This document shows positions 45,705 to 53,800 of a stretch of 64,000 nt of DNA, one piece after another. The stretch is taken from the NCBI RefSeq assembly GCF_000375465.1, contig NZ_AQXH01000001.1:620130-684129 (forward strand), given 5' to 3'. The notes beneath the pieces are model-generated. The model had not been told where the DNA came from and did no database searches. It worked only from the letters and a program-made list of their open reading frames with translations. Numbering within the stretch: the stretch's first letter is position 1; each line of letters opens with the position of its first letter. The DNA comes from Balneola vulgaris DSM 17893 (GTDB taxonomy: Bacteria; Bacteroidota; Rhodothermia; Balneolales; Balneolaceae). Both the position numbers and the translations under genes were made by a program.

Positions 45705-46511
45705 CTAGTAGCTGGTATAAGTTTTACCTTCTTCTAGCATTAAAATACCTTCTTGGGTTCGAAATTTAACAGGGAGTGTGGTATAACCGCCTCCCTGTTT
45801 TGCTTTCTCAACCGAAAAGTGCAAATGTGGTCCTGTTACATATCCTGTTGCTCCCGAAAATGCTATATGCTGACCTGCCGCCACCGTATCCCCTAGTTTC
45901 ACGATTACCCCATCTTGTTTTAAGTGGCTATAAGTTCCAATGGTACCATCACTATGTAGGATGCTCACATGATTAGCATACTCTCTAAATTCGGGATCAT
46001 TTTTCCCCACGTTATATTTCTCCGTGATTTTAATCACTTTCCCTGCTCTTGCCGCTAATACTCTGCTACCCTCTGGCATATTAAAATCTAACGAATAGCG
46101 CCCATCTCCTTGATGTGAAAATGCACCATCATAACCTTGGTCTAAACGATAGCTCTCTCCCCTTTGGTAAGGCAATCTGTACGCAAATTGATCGTCGTGC
46201 TTTGCAAATATACTACCCATATGATAGGAGTAATTATAGTTTACCCGCCAACTTTTCGTTTTATCAGTAATAGTTAATTGAGCTACTTGGCTTTGGCTAC
46301 GCCCAGGTAAGACTATGGTAAGTGGATTTCTTCTTGAGCTCGAAACATTGGTCAGATCCATCTTGATATTTAAGGTCACCGGGAAGTAATTACTATTTTT
46401 GGCAATTACAACGGCACCATTTTGAGCTTCTTCGTGATAAACAAGCACTGATTGCGACTGCTGAATCTCAAATAAACTAGCGATAAGGAATATGAATGCG
46501 ATGTATTTCAT
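45705..46511 (-). CDS. Secreted M23-family metallopeptidase (LytM-like)
   Basis: The 268-residue protein has a signal peptide, a beta-rich N-terminal part of about 120 residues and a C-terminal LytM/M23 domain. Zinc ligands are in 'HQGDGRYSLDF' (H and D), with 'GPHLHFSVE' supplying the HxH motif. 'HVSILHSDGTIGTYSHL' is the conserved strand before it. These enzymes cut peptidoglycan cross-bridges or act on other proteins in the envelope. All catalytic residues appear present, so it is likely active. It is the only gene on the minus strand between the SPFH operon and the ECF sigma gene. Confidence 0.9.
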   Translation of the reverse strand: MKYIAFIFLIASLFEIQQSQSVLVYHEEAQNGAVVIAKNSNYFPVTLNIKMDLTNVSSSRRNPLTIVLPGRSQSQVAQLTITDKTKSWRVNYNYSYHMGSIFAKHDDQFAYRLPYQRGESYRLDQGYDGAFSHQGDGRYSLDFNMPEGSRVLAARAGKVIKITEKYNVGKNDPEFREYANHVSILHSDGTIGTYSHLKQDGVIVKLGDTVAAGQHIAFSGATGYVTGPHLHFSVEKAKQGGGYTTLPVKFRTQEGILMLEEGKTYTSY

Positions 46512-46576
46512 AGTTGAAATCTACTGCTTAATACAATTATTGTTCATTAGCATTTCTTGAGATTATATTCCCACCT

Positions 46577-47176
46577 ATGAACATACTCATACTATATCTT
46601 CTACTATTACTGGCTACCATCAAGTTCAAGGAATTGGACGATGATGCACTCGCTCATAAAATCAAAGAAAGTGATCATAAGGCTTTCAAAGAATTCTTTG
46701 ATCGATATCATGCATATCTCCTTAATTTTTTATTAAAAAGAGGCACTCCTGAGGAAACTGCACAAGATTTAGTTCAACAAGCTTTTGTACTTATTTGGGA
46801 AAAAAGAGCTGAAATTGACCCTGATAAATCAATCCGATCTTATTTATTCAGAATTGCATACACACGCATGCTGAATGTATTTAGAGATGAGAATAAATTT
46901 GATAAATCAACACCTATAGAGGCTTCGGTGGAACCTGAGGAAGTTGAAATCGCAGGTGAACAGAAATCTGTTACGATCAAAAATGCGATTGAATCAGCGA
47001 TTCAACAAATGCCTACAAAGCGCCAAGAAGTATTTAGATTATGCTATATACAAGAGTTCACCTATAAGGAAGCAGCTCAAGTATTGGATATTTCTGTTAA
47101 AACCGTTGAGAACCATATAGGACTGGCTTTAAAAGACTTAAGAGCTCAATTAAAGGACTTAAAAGAACGAATTTAA
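46577..47176 (+). CDS. ECF-type RNA polymerase sigma-70 factor
   Basis: Region 2 is at about residues 20-90 ('FKEFFDRYHAYLLNFLLKRG', 'AQDLVQQAFVLIWEKR', 'IRSYLFRIAYTRMLN') and region 4 at about 135-190 ('QMPTKRQEVFRLCYIQEFTYK', 'AAQVLDISVKTVENH'). The pattern is that of Bacteroidota sigma-70 factors paired with FecR proteins. From the ATG at 46577 the first 15 residues are unusually hydrophobic ('MNILILYLLLLLATI'), odd for a sigma factor. A TTG at about 46634 would give a normal start ('LDDDALAHKI'), so the true start is uncertain. It heads the locus sigma / lipoprotein / FecR / TonB receptor. Confidence 0.88.
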   Translation: MNILILYLLLLLATIKFKELDDDALAHKIKESDHKAFKEFFDRYHAYLLNFLLKRGTPEETAQDLVQQAFVLIWEKRAEIDPDKSIRSYLFRIAYTRMLNVFRDENKFDKSTPIEASVEPEEVEIAGEQKSVTIKNAIESAIQQMPTKRQEVFRLCYIQEFTYKEAAQVLDISVKTVENHIGLALKDLRAQLKDLKERI

Positions 47177-47268
47177 AATAATTTGAAAATTTTTTAGGGG
47201 GTGCTTTCATCCCATGTGTAATAAGGGCAAACAACAAATGTCTTTAACACAAACAAAAGGATTAAGTC

Positions 47269-48162
47269 ATGAAAACGATTAAAAACCTATACAAACTAAG
47301 TTTAATTGCAGTTCTACTAGTTAGTTTTGCAGCATGCTCTTCAGTGAGTAACGAAATAGAATCACTATCTGATGAAGATATAGCGATGGCAGCCCAAGTG
47401 GTATCTGAATCGATGTCGAGTGAAAACTCTGGCGTAATGAGTAGTGTATATGATGCCGTATCTAATGTAGACGAAAGTGGTATTGAGTATGGCGATAAAG
47501 CTAAAGCGGCAAACGACCCAACCGACCGCGGACATGAATCGAGCTACTCTTATACATACGACGAAGCTACCGGTTTGCACACCATTTCTTACAACAGAAG
47601 TGCACAGCGTGGTGAATTCAGCAAGAGTGTTTCATTAGTAAACACCTACATCTTCAAAACACCAGAAGGTAATTTCATAGCTCGTCCACGTGCAGATCGT
47701 GATTCTATTGAAAGCATCGACTTCACTGGAAACAAATCAGGTTCGCATACACGTCCACATCGTTCATCTGAATTTGCTCGTGCTGATACTTTTGCAGTAA
47801 GCGGATTACATAGTACTAGCTCAATCGTAACAATCGACGGTATTCACTACGGTGAAGGTTCAGCAAGTGGTACTTTAGAAGATGGTACTCAGGTATCTAG
47901 AAGCTTCGCAGTAAATATTGAGCTCGACAACGTTACTATTGATAAAGACTCGGTAGCCACTTATAGTAATCTTGAGCAAGGCGTTAATGGTACCCTGAAC
48001 TATAGTGTAGCATTGAACAAAGTAAATGGCGATAGAAGTGAAGAAAAAGTTGTTGAAGGAACTATTGAGTTTGTAGGCGACGGAACTGCACTACTACGCT
48101 TTAAGAAAATCCCTAAAATCATTCGATTCTCTCTGAAAGACGGAAGTACTGATGAGGAATAA
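47269..48162 (+). CDS. Lipoprotein between the ECF sigma and FecR genes
   Basis: The protein of 297 residues is unrecognised. The signal ends at 'VSFAACSS', with the cysteine near residue 23. The mature part is serine- and acid-rich at first and then forms a beta-rich domain ('SYTYDEATGLHTISYNRSA', 'GLHSTSSIVTIDGIHY', 'FAVNIELDNVTID'). No catalytic motif is seen. The gap of 92 bases to the sigma gene, and the terminator-like hairpin after it, mean it may be expressed more strongly than the FecR and receptor genes. It could be a surface or periplasmic sensor that feeds into the sigma/anti-sigma pathway, which is only an inference from position. Confidence 0.72.
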   Translation: MKTIKNLYKLSLIAVLLVSFAACSSVSNEIESLSDEDIAMAAQVVSESMSSENSGVMSSVYDAVSNVDESGIEYGDKAKAANDPTDRGHESSYSYTYDEATGLHTISYNRSAQRGEFSKSVSLVNTYIFKTPEGNFIARPRADRDSIESIDFTGNKSGSHTRPHRSSEFARADTFAVSGLHSTSSIVTIDGIHYGEGSASGTLEDGTQVSRSFAVNIELDNVTIDKDSVATYSNLEQGVNGTLNYSVALNKVNGDRSEEKVVEGTIEFVGDGTALLRFKKIPKIIRFSLKDGSTDEE

Positions 48163-48190
48163 GGAAGATAACCTAACCTAGATAATGAAT

Positions 48191-48217
48191 AGCAGGCTAT
48201 TGAAGTAGCCTGCTTTT
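48191..48217 (+). terminator. Terminator/attenuator hairpin between lipoprotein and fecR
   Basis: AGCAGGCTA pairs perfectly with TAGCCTGCT around a 6-base loop and is followed by TTTT. It lies 14 bases before the fecR start, so partial read-through or a promoter inside the hairpin region is needed for fecR expression. Confidence 0.75.
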
Positions 48218-48231
48218 CCTATACAAGAACC

Positions 48232-49218
48232 ATGAACACTTCAAAATTTTTACCAGAATCAGACCTCGACCTAAAGCTTGCCAAAGCCCTTGGTAAAGCA
48301 TTGGAAAGTGACGAAGGTCTCAGCTCTGTACAAGATCCCTTGCTACAAGAGCTCGAAGTGTTTAAACGTTCATCTATAAATGAGGTGCTAAATACCTCTG
48401 AGCGTGATAGCCAAACAATGTGGGCTAATATTGAGCAGCAAACAATAAATCAAGCTAAGACTTATCAAGCCGCTCCTGTACATACCTTAAAGGCTAGATC
48501 AATCAACTATAGGATATGGGCCACGGCTGCTACAGTAATAATTGCTGCATTTATAGGCATTTTCTGGATGACTACTCAACCTACTATGGTACTGAAAGGA
48601 GAAAGTTTTGCTCAAATAGAGCAAGTTACTCTGGAAGATGGATCTACAGTTACTCTTCGTCCATATTCTAAATTATACTCCACAGATAACAACCCAACGA
48701 ATCGAGCTTATACCATTGAAGGGGAAGCATTTTTTAATGTTGTAAGTATGCCAGAGCATCCGTTTTCAGTAGAAAGTATACACGGCACAGTTACCGTGTT
48801 AGGTACGAGATTTAATATGAGCACGTGGGGAGAGGAAACCCTTGTGTACCTTGAAGAAGGATCGGTACAGCTAAATTCGTTATCAGATCAAGAACTTATT
48901 TTAAAACCGGGTGAATCGGCCAAATTAAAGACCAGCGGAAATATTGAATCACTTGAAAGCACTTCTGCTACTTTCCTAGATTGGATGAATCAAGTACTTG
49001 TGCTTGAGCGAACGCCATTGGCTTCTGCATTGAATGAAATTGAACAGCACTATCAAATCAAAATAACCTTTACTGACAGCGCGTTGGAGAATGAGCTTAT
49101 CACAGGTTCTATTGAACTCAGCACTGTAGATTCTACATTGCAGGACCTTGGGATTATCTTAAACGGTACCTTCCGCCTTACAAATACCGACGAATACCGC
49201 TTCATCTCTCTTAACTAG
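48232..49218 (+). CDS. fecR: FecR-family anti-sigma regulator
   Basis: The 328-residue protein has a cytoplasmic N-terminal part of about 90 residues that should bind the sigma factor. A membrane segment lies near 93-111 ('IWATAATVIIAAFIGIFWM'). The periplasmic FecR domain contains 'TLEDGSTVTLRPYSKLY' and 'IEGEAFFNV...PFSVES', and the C-terminal part contains 'RTPLASALNEIEQHYQIKI', the DUF4974-type domain. In the Fec scheme it relays ligand binding at the receptor to the sigma factor. The receptor gene starts 7 bases downstream and has the STN domain such signalling needs. The sigma gene, however, is separated from it by a lipoprotein gene and a terminator. Confidence 0.9.
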   Translation: MNTSKFLPESDLDLKLAKALGKALESDEGLSSVQDPLLQELEVFKRSSINEVLNTSERDSQTMWANIEQQTINQAKTYQAAPVHTLKARSINYRIWATAATVIIAAFIGIFWMTTQPTMVLKGESFAQIEQVTLEDGSTVTLRPYSKLYSTDNNPTNRAYTIEGEAFFNVVSMPEHPFSVESIHGTVTVLGTRFNMSTWGEETLVYLEEGSVQLNSLSDQELILKPGESAKLKTSGNIESLESTSATFLDWMNQVLVLERTPLASALNEIEQHYQIKITFTDSALENELITGSIELSTVDSTLQDLGIILNGTFRLTNTDEYRFISLN

Positions 49219-49225
49219 CTAGCTT

Positions 49226-51823
49226 ATGCGGTTATTTATCATTCTTTTTATTGTTGGTATTCAGTTACTATTAGGCACTGTTAGCAGGGCACAGGCCCAA
49301 TCCACCAATGTTTTAACGGTTATTAAAGAGATTGAAAAAGAATCCGCCTGGAAGTTTCTATATCGAGAAGCACTTGTTGTTGATATTAAGATTCCCGCGA
49401 AAGAATATACCATAGGCGAGCTTGAACAAGAACTCAATAAGGCGTCAATCGGACTCCATATCGATGAGCAACGAAATAAGATCCTCTTGTTCAAATCAAC
49501 AAGTACTCCTACTTCTACTAGCTTAAGCGTTCAAGGCTATATTGTGGATGCTTCCTCAGGTGAACGCTTACCTTATTCTACCATAGCTTGGTATAAAGAT
49601 GGACAAATTACTGGGGTCAATTCTGATGAACAGGGCCGGTTCGCTATCAATATTGAATCTCAACAACTAGAAATAACGCTCTTATTCTCCTATGTTGGTT
49701 ATCAAACCGAACAAGTACAATTAAATACTGAGGACCGATCAAATTGGACTGATTTAACTGTTCGCCTCACAACACGTCGTTATACTGGTAAAGAGATTGT
49801 CGTAAAAGGAACTTCTCTCTTCTCTCCTGCTGATACCGTGTATCAATCATTAATCAAGACGGGCTCATTTAGCCCACTTGGTGATAATAACGCGATACAG
49901 TCATTACAATCTCTACCTTCTGTACTATCGGGACCTGCTGTGAATGATGGCTTAAATGTGAGAGGTAGTTCCTCTGATGGTTTCCGAGTGATATTAGATG
50001 GATTAACCATGTATAACCAAAGTCACTTGTTTGGACTTCTAGATGGCTTAAATGCTCATATACTGCGAAGCAGTGGATTCTTTTATGATGTTACACCAGC
50101 TCAATTTAGAGCCCCATTAGGAGGTATTTTATCATACACTACTAAAACAGGTAGACTTCAGAACTACAATAGCTCAGTTGGATTCAGTAATACGGCTATC
50201 AGTACCACTCTAGAAGGTCCATTAGTGAAAGGAAAGAGCAGTTTCATTGTATCAGGTAGGCACTCCTACATTGATGATATTGACTGGATGAATAATCAGA
50301 ACATCATCAAATATGGCTTAGATATTGATCGCCCCTATTCATTTAAAGCAGATACCATTGCCAAATATTTCAATCGAAATTTAAACCTACTTTCTACTGA
50401 TGCTTCCTTTTATGATGTTCATGGAAAGATGTATACCGAATTTAAAAATGGAGGGCAATTATCCTTAAGTGGTTATCTCGGCCATGATGAAGCACTTCAA
50501 GAATACGAAAGAGGACCAAAAAGCAACCGATTTCAGTTTGAAACATCTAATGAGTGGTCGAATAAATTACTAAACCTCCATTTGACACTTCCTTTAGCAA
50601 ATAATGCCAGTTCATTAACAAGCATTGGATTTACTGATTATTATGCGAGCTATTTCAAAGAAGATTATCGCTCACAACGCGTTGAAACTACGAATGGAAA
50701 TAGGACTATCATACGTCTTGAAATTCGACCTCTATCGCTGGAAAACGATTTGCAGGAATTTAACGCATCTCAACGGTTTCATTACCTAACAAGCTTTGGC
50801 AGTTTTGAATTGGGAAGCTCCTACAGTGATTTCCAACTTGAATACACCGAATTAAGACTTGAAAACCGATCTTTCCGAAGTAAAAGAACCAGTCAACTAT
50901 TAGACCTATTTACGCAACTCGATTTCAACCAAATTGAAAACGCACAGCTTAATATTGGGGGTCGACTTCATTACTTCAGTAATGGGCAATACCTAAAATG
51001 GTCGCCTCGAATTAAAGCTCAACTTTTTCCTGAATCGAATTTCTCATTTGGTCTTGGATATAGTACAAACTACCAATTCCTTCATCGTCTTGATTTCTTA
51101 ACCATAAATAGCACTGATTTTTGGATTATGTCGAACGAGGAACAACCACCCTCATCGGTAGACTATTACACCATAAATTTTCGCCTACGCCCTTCTCCCT
51201 ATTACTACTTTCAAATTGAGGGTTATGTGAAGCACTTTGATAATCTAAGAATTCACACCTTATCTGAAGGAGCTATATCAGCATCATTTAGTGAAGCTGA
51301 AGTCCCATATTTGTTTAATAACACGGGCGAAGGAAAAGGCTTAGAGGTACTACATAAGTTCACTCATCACAAAGGCAGTGTTGCAGCTACTTATACCCTT
51401 TCTTCTATTGAATTGGAAAATATCATGCTAAATGAGGGCGCACCCTTTCATCCAGATTATGATCGGACACATCAGCTTACAGTGATGAATGATTTTACGA
51501 TTGGTGAAGGATGGAAATTATTTAGTTCATGGACTTATGCTACAGGCACCCCTAACGCACTAGCCATTTTAAGAGATGAAAGTGAAAGCAGAATCGGCGA
51601 CTATTCGAGGGTAGATTTCTCATTAACCTATACCTACCAAAAGAACTTCGAAGAACGATTTGAAGCTGCTTTTTCAGTGTATAACGTCTTAAATCGAAAT
51701 AATCCGTGGTACTCTCAGGTTATTGGCGGTGTAAGCACTGAGTCAGGTGATATCGTTACTGGTAGTGCCAGCGTATTCGATTTAGGCATACAACCGTCCT
51801 TCAAAATTACTATTCATTTATAA
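49226..51823 (+). CDS. Signal-transducing TonB-dependent receptor with STN domain
   Basis: The 865-residue protein has a signal peptide and an STN (secretin/TonB short N-terminal) domain at about residues 30-95, containing 'VVDIKIPAKEYTIGELEQEL'. A carboxypeptidase-regulatory-like domain follows at about 103-185 ('VQGYIVDASSGERLPYSTI'). Then come the plug ('LQSLPSVLSGPAVNDGLNV', 'RGSSSDGFRVILDG') and a barrel to the end. The STN domain should contact FecR. The plug wording 'NVRGSSSDGFRVILDGLTMY' resembles receptors of Bacteroidota that often have unknown substrates; no SusD partner is present. The ligand is not identifiable. Confidence 0.9.
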   Translation: MRLFIILFIVGIQLLLGTVSRAQAQSTNVLTVIKEIEKESAWKFLYREALVVDIKIPAKEYTIGELEQELNKASIGLHIDEQRNKILLFKSTSTPTSTSLSVQGYIVDASSGERLPYSTIAWYKDGQITGVNSDEQGRFAINIESQQLEITLLFSYVGYQTEQVQLNTEDRSNWTDLTVRLTTRRYTGKEIVVKGTSLFSPADTVYQSLIKTGSFSPLGDNNAIQSLQSLPSVLSGPAVNDGLNVRGSSSDGFRVILDGLTMYNQSHLFGLLDGLNAHILRSSGFFYDVTPAQFRAPLGGILSYTTKTGRLQNYNSSVGFSNTAISTTLEGPLVKGKSSFIVSGRHSYIDDIDWMNNQNIIKYGLDIDRPYSFKADTIAKYFNRNLNLLSTDASFYDVHGKMYTEFKNGGQLSLSGYLGHDEALQEYERGPKSNRFQFETSNEWSNKLLNLHLTLPLANNASSLTSIGFTDYYASYFKEDYRSQRVETTNGNRTIIRLEIRPLSLENDLQEFNASQRFHYLTSFGSFELGSSYSDFQLEYTELRLENRSFRSKRTSQLLDLFTQLDFNQIENAQLNIGGRLHYFSNGQYLKWSPRIKAQLFPESNFSFGLGYSTNYQFLHRLDFLTINSTDFWIMSNEEQPPSSVDYYTINFRLRPSPYYYFQIEGYVKHFDNLRIHTLSEGAISASFSEAEVPYLFNNTGEGKGLEVLHKFTHHKGSVAATYTLSSIELENIMLNEGAPFHPDYDRTHQLTVMNDFTIGEGWKLFSSWTYATGTPNALAILRDESESRIGDYSRVDFSLTYTYQKNFEERFEAAFSVYNVLNRNNPWYSQVIGGVSTESGDIVTGSASVFDLGIQPSFKITIHL

Positions 51824-51901
51824 GCCACACTTGCGCTAGGTATTAGCTTATGTTTAGATAATTTCTATTTTGGAAGCTTCAAACATTCATTTATCTAGAC
51901 T

Positions 51902-53434
51902 ATGCTTAAACGTTTATTTGCCACTTCGGCCTTACTAATTTTTGTACAAGGGTTTGTATTTGCTCAAACAGCTACCCTCGAAAAAGTTCGAAATTATAGG
52001 ATGAAACATGAAGCGAGAATCATTAATGATTACAAGAAGTTATTAGAGATTCCGAACGTCGCTTCAGACATCCCAAACATCACCAAGAACGCTCGCTATT
52101 TAATCAGTGAGTTTGAGAAAAGAGGCGCAAAGATGGAGATGCTTACTTTACCCGGGAAACCTGAAGTGCCTCCTATTGTATTTGGTGAAATCAAAGTACC
52201 TAATGCTACCCGAACTCTAATCATTTATGTGCATTATGATGGGCAACCCGCAGACCCTAAAAATTGGACGCATAACCCTTGGGAACCTACTCTTTATTCT
52301 ACATCGATGGCAGAAGGTGGCAAACCCATAGATTTCCCAAAAAATGGTGAATCCGTACATCCTGAATGGCGAATTTATGGACGATCAGCTTCAGATGACA
52401 AAGTCCCCTTTCCTGCTTTACTCACGGCACTTGATGCCCTTCAAGAATCTAATATTGCTCTTACCTCCAACATAAAATTCTTTTTCGAAGGTGAAGAAGA
52501 AGCCGGTTCCGATTATGTAGGGGAATACTTAAAAGCCTACAAAAATAAACTTGATGGCGATTTGTGGGTTTTCCTTGATGGACCTAAACATCAAAGTGGT
52601 AGACCTCAAGTAGTTTTTGGGGTTCGTGGTGTAACGGGTATGGAGATTACTGTTTACGGTCCCCAGAGACCCCTACATAGTGGCCATTATGGAGGATGGG
52701 CGCCGGTTCCTGGCCAAATCCTAGCTGATTTATTAGCAAGCATGAAAAAACCTTCAGGTGAAATTCTTATTAAGGATTTCAATGCGGAAACAGCTCCCAT
52801 CACTTCCGCCGATAAAAAAGCCTTTGCCACTCTCCCTGACTATGATGCTGAAATTCGATCTGAACTTGGGTTATTAAACAGTGAATTTGATAATCGCGCG
52901 CTTATTGAGAGCTACATGTACCCAACACTTACCATTAAAGGATTAAGCAGTGGCAACACAGGCCCCTTAGCTAGAAATGTCATACCTACACAAGCTGTAG
53001 CTTCCATAGGCATGCGACTTGCTAAAGGGAATGATCCTCAGAAAATGCAGGACAAAGTAGAAGCTCATATTCGTGCTCAGGGGTTCCATATAGTTCGAGA
53101 AGACCCTGACATTGATACGCGCCGTAAATACGCTAAAATCGCTAAAGTAACGCGCAGTAGTGGTTACCCTGCGGTTCGCACTCCTATTGATAATAAATGG
53201 GCACAACAGATTGTACAGGCCATTGATCAGGTAACAGAAGACGAAGTGATACTATATCCAACTTTTGGAGGGTCTTTACCCCTTTTCCACTTTGAACAAA
53301 TTATGCAGAAGCCGATCATTATTGTTCCAATTGCTAACCATGATAACAATCAACATGCACCTGATGAGAACATCAGAATTGGCAATATCTGGTATGGAAT
53401 AGATATATACACATCCATATTAACTATGGATTAA
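51902..53434 (+). CDS. Secreted M20-family metallopeptidase/amidohydrolase
   Basis: The 510-residue protein has a signal peptide ending near 'FVFAQT'. The M20 metal-binding sites are in 'IIYVHYDGQPAD' (first His and Asp), 'GRSASDDKVPF' (bridging Asp) and 'FEGEEEAGSDYV' (catalytic Glu). The dimerisation domain lies in the middle, with 'GPQRPLHSGHYGG'. Relatives are dipeptidases and carboxypeptidases acting on short peptides. It may process peptides delivered by outer-membrane receptors. It follows the receptor by 78 bases in the same direction, so it could be part of that transcript or have its own promoter. Confidence 0.88.
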   Translation: MLKRLFATSALLIFVQGFVFAQTATLEKVRNYRMKHEARIINDYKKLLEIPNVASDIPNITKNARYLISEFEKRGAKMEMLTLPGKPEVPPIVFGEIKVPNATRTLIIYVHYDGQPADPKNWTHNPWEPTLYSTSMAEGGKPIDFPKNGESVHPEWRIYGRSASDDKVPFPALLTALDALQESNIALTSNIKFFFEGEEEAGSDYVGEYLKAYKNKLDGDLWVFLDGPKHQSGRPQVVFGVRGVTGMEITVYGPQRPLHSGHYGGWAPVPGQILADLLASMKKPSGEILIKDFNAETAPITSADKKAFATLPDYDAEIRSELGLLNSEFDNRALIESYMYPTLTIKGLSSGNTGPLARNVIPTQAVASIGMRLAKGNDPQKMQDKVEAHIRAQGFHIVREDPDIDTRRKYAKIAKVTRSSGYPAVRTPIDNKWAQQIVQAIDQVTEDEVILYPTFGGSLPLFHFEQIMQKPIIIVPIANHDNNQHAPDENIRIGNIWYGIDIYTSILTMD

Positions 53435-53525
53435 CGGTTGTTTTACATTATTTAAATTTTTGATTCGACTCTATTGCATTTACAAAATCTTTTAAGCATT
53501 CTATACCCATATGCTACTATGGTAA

Positions 53526-53615
53526 GAGCCGTTAACTAACCGGCTCATATCATTAAGCGTAGCTGTAAGCGGAAGGGCATGATTGTTTCGATGCAATCCA
53601 AACTATGATCAGCTA
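53526..53615. ncRNA. Candidate structured RNA in the intergenic region
   Basis: GAGCCG (53526-53531) pairs with CGGCTC (53541-53546). An outer pair TAGCTG (53560-53565) with CAGCTA (53610-53615) encloses CAT and GATTG (53578-53585) that can pair with CAATC and ATG (53594-53607). The nesting of complementary pairs is suggestive, but no known RNA family was recognised and no transcription start is clear. Confidence 0.25.
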
Positions 53616-53744
53616 AACTTATTCTCTCTTAAGTCTTTCGACGTTTATATATATGCTACTATGTAAATGAGAATAATTTAGAACACCTCATGTTGTTTGC
53701 TTTTCTGCTTACACGCTCGCTTTTAATCCAATATTTATTGACAT

Positions 53745-53782
53745 AAAAAAACCCGCGTTGATTCCTCAGCACGGGTTTTTTA
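53745..53782. terminator. Bidirectional terminator between M20 peptidase and tricorn gene
   Basis: ACCCG pairs with CGGGT, continuing as GTTGA with TCAGC across one mismatch, with an A-run before and a T-run after. It lies 19 bases past the tricorn stop and can also end the plus-strand transcript. Confidence 0.82.
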
Positions 53783-53800
53783 TTGGATTAGTTTTAGTGT

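Larger units (their letters stand above)
53435..53800. other. Intergenic region between convergent genes with predicted secondary structure
   Basis: This 366-base stretch holds no open reading frame of note. Its left two-thirds contain the structured element described separately at 53526-53615 plus AT-rich sequence with TATATATA near 53648. Its right end holds the bidirectional terminator at 53745-53782. Confidence 0.7.
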
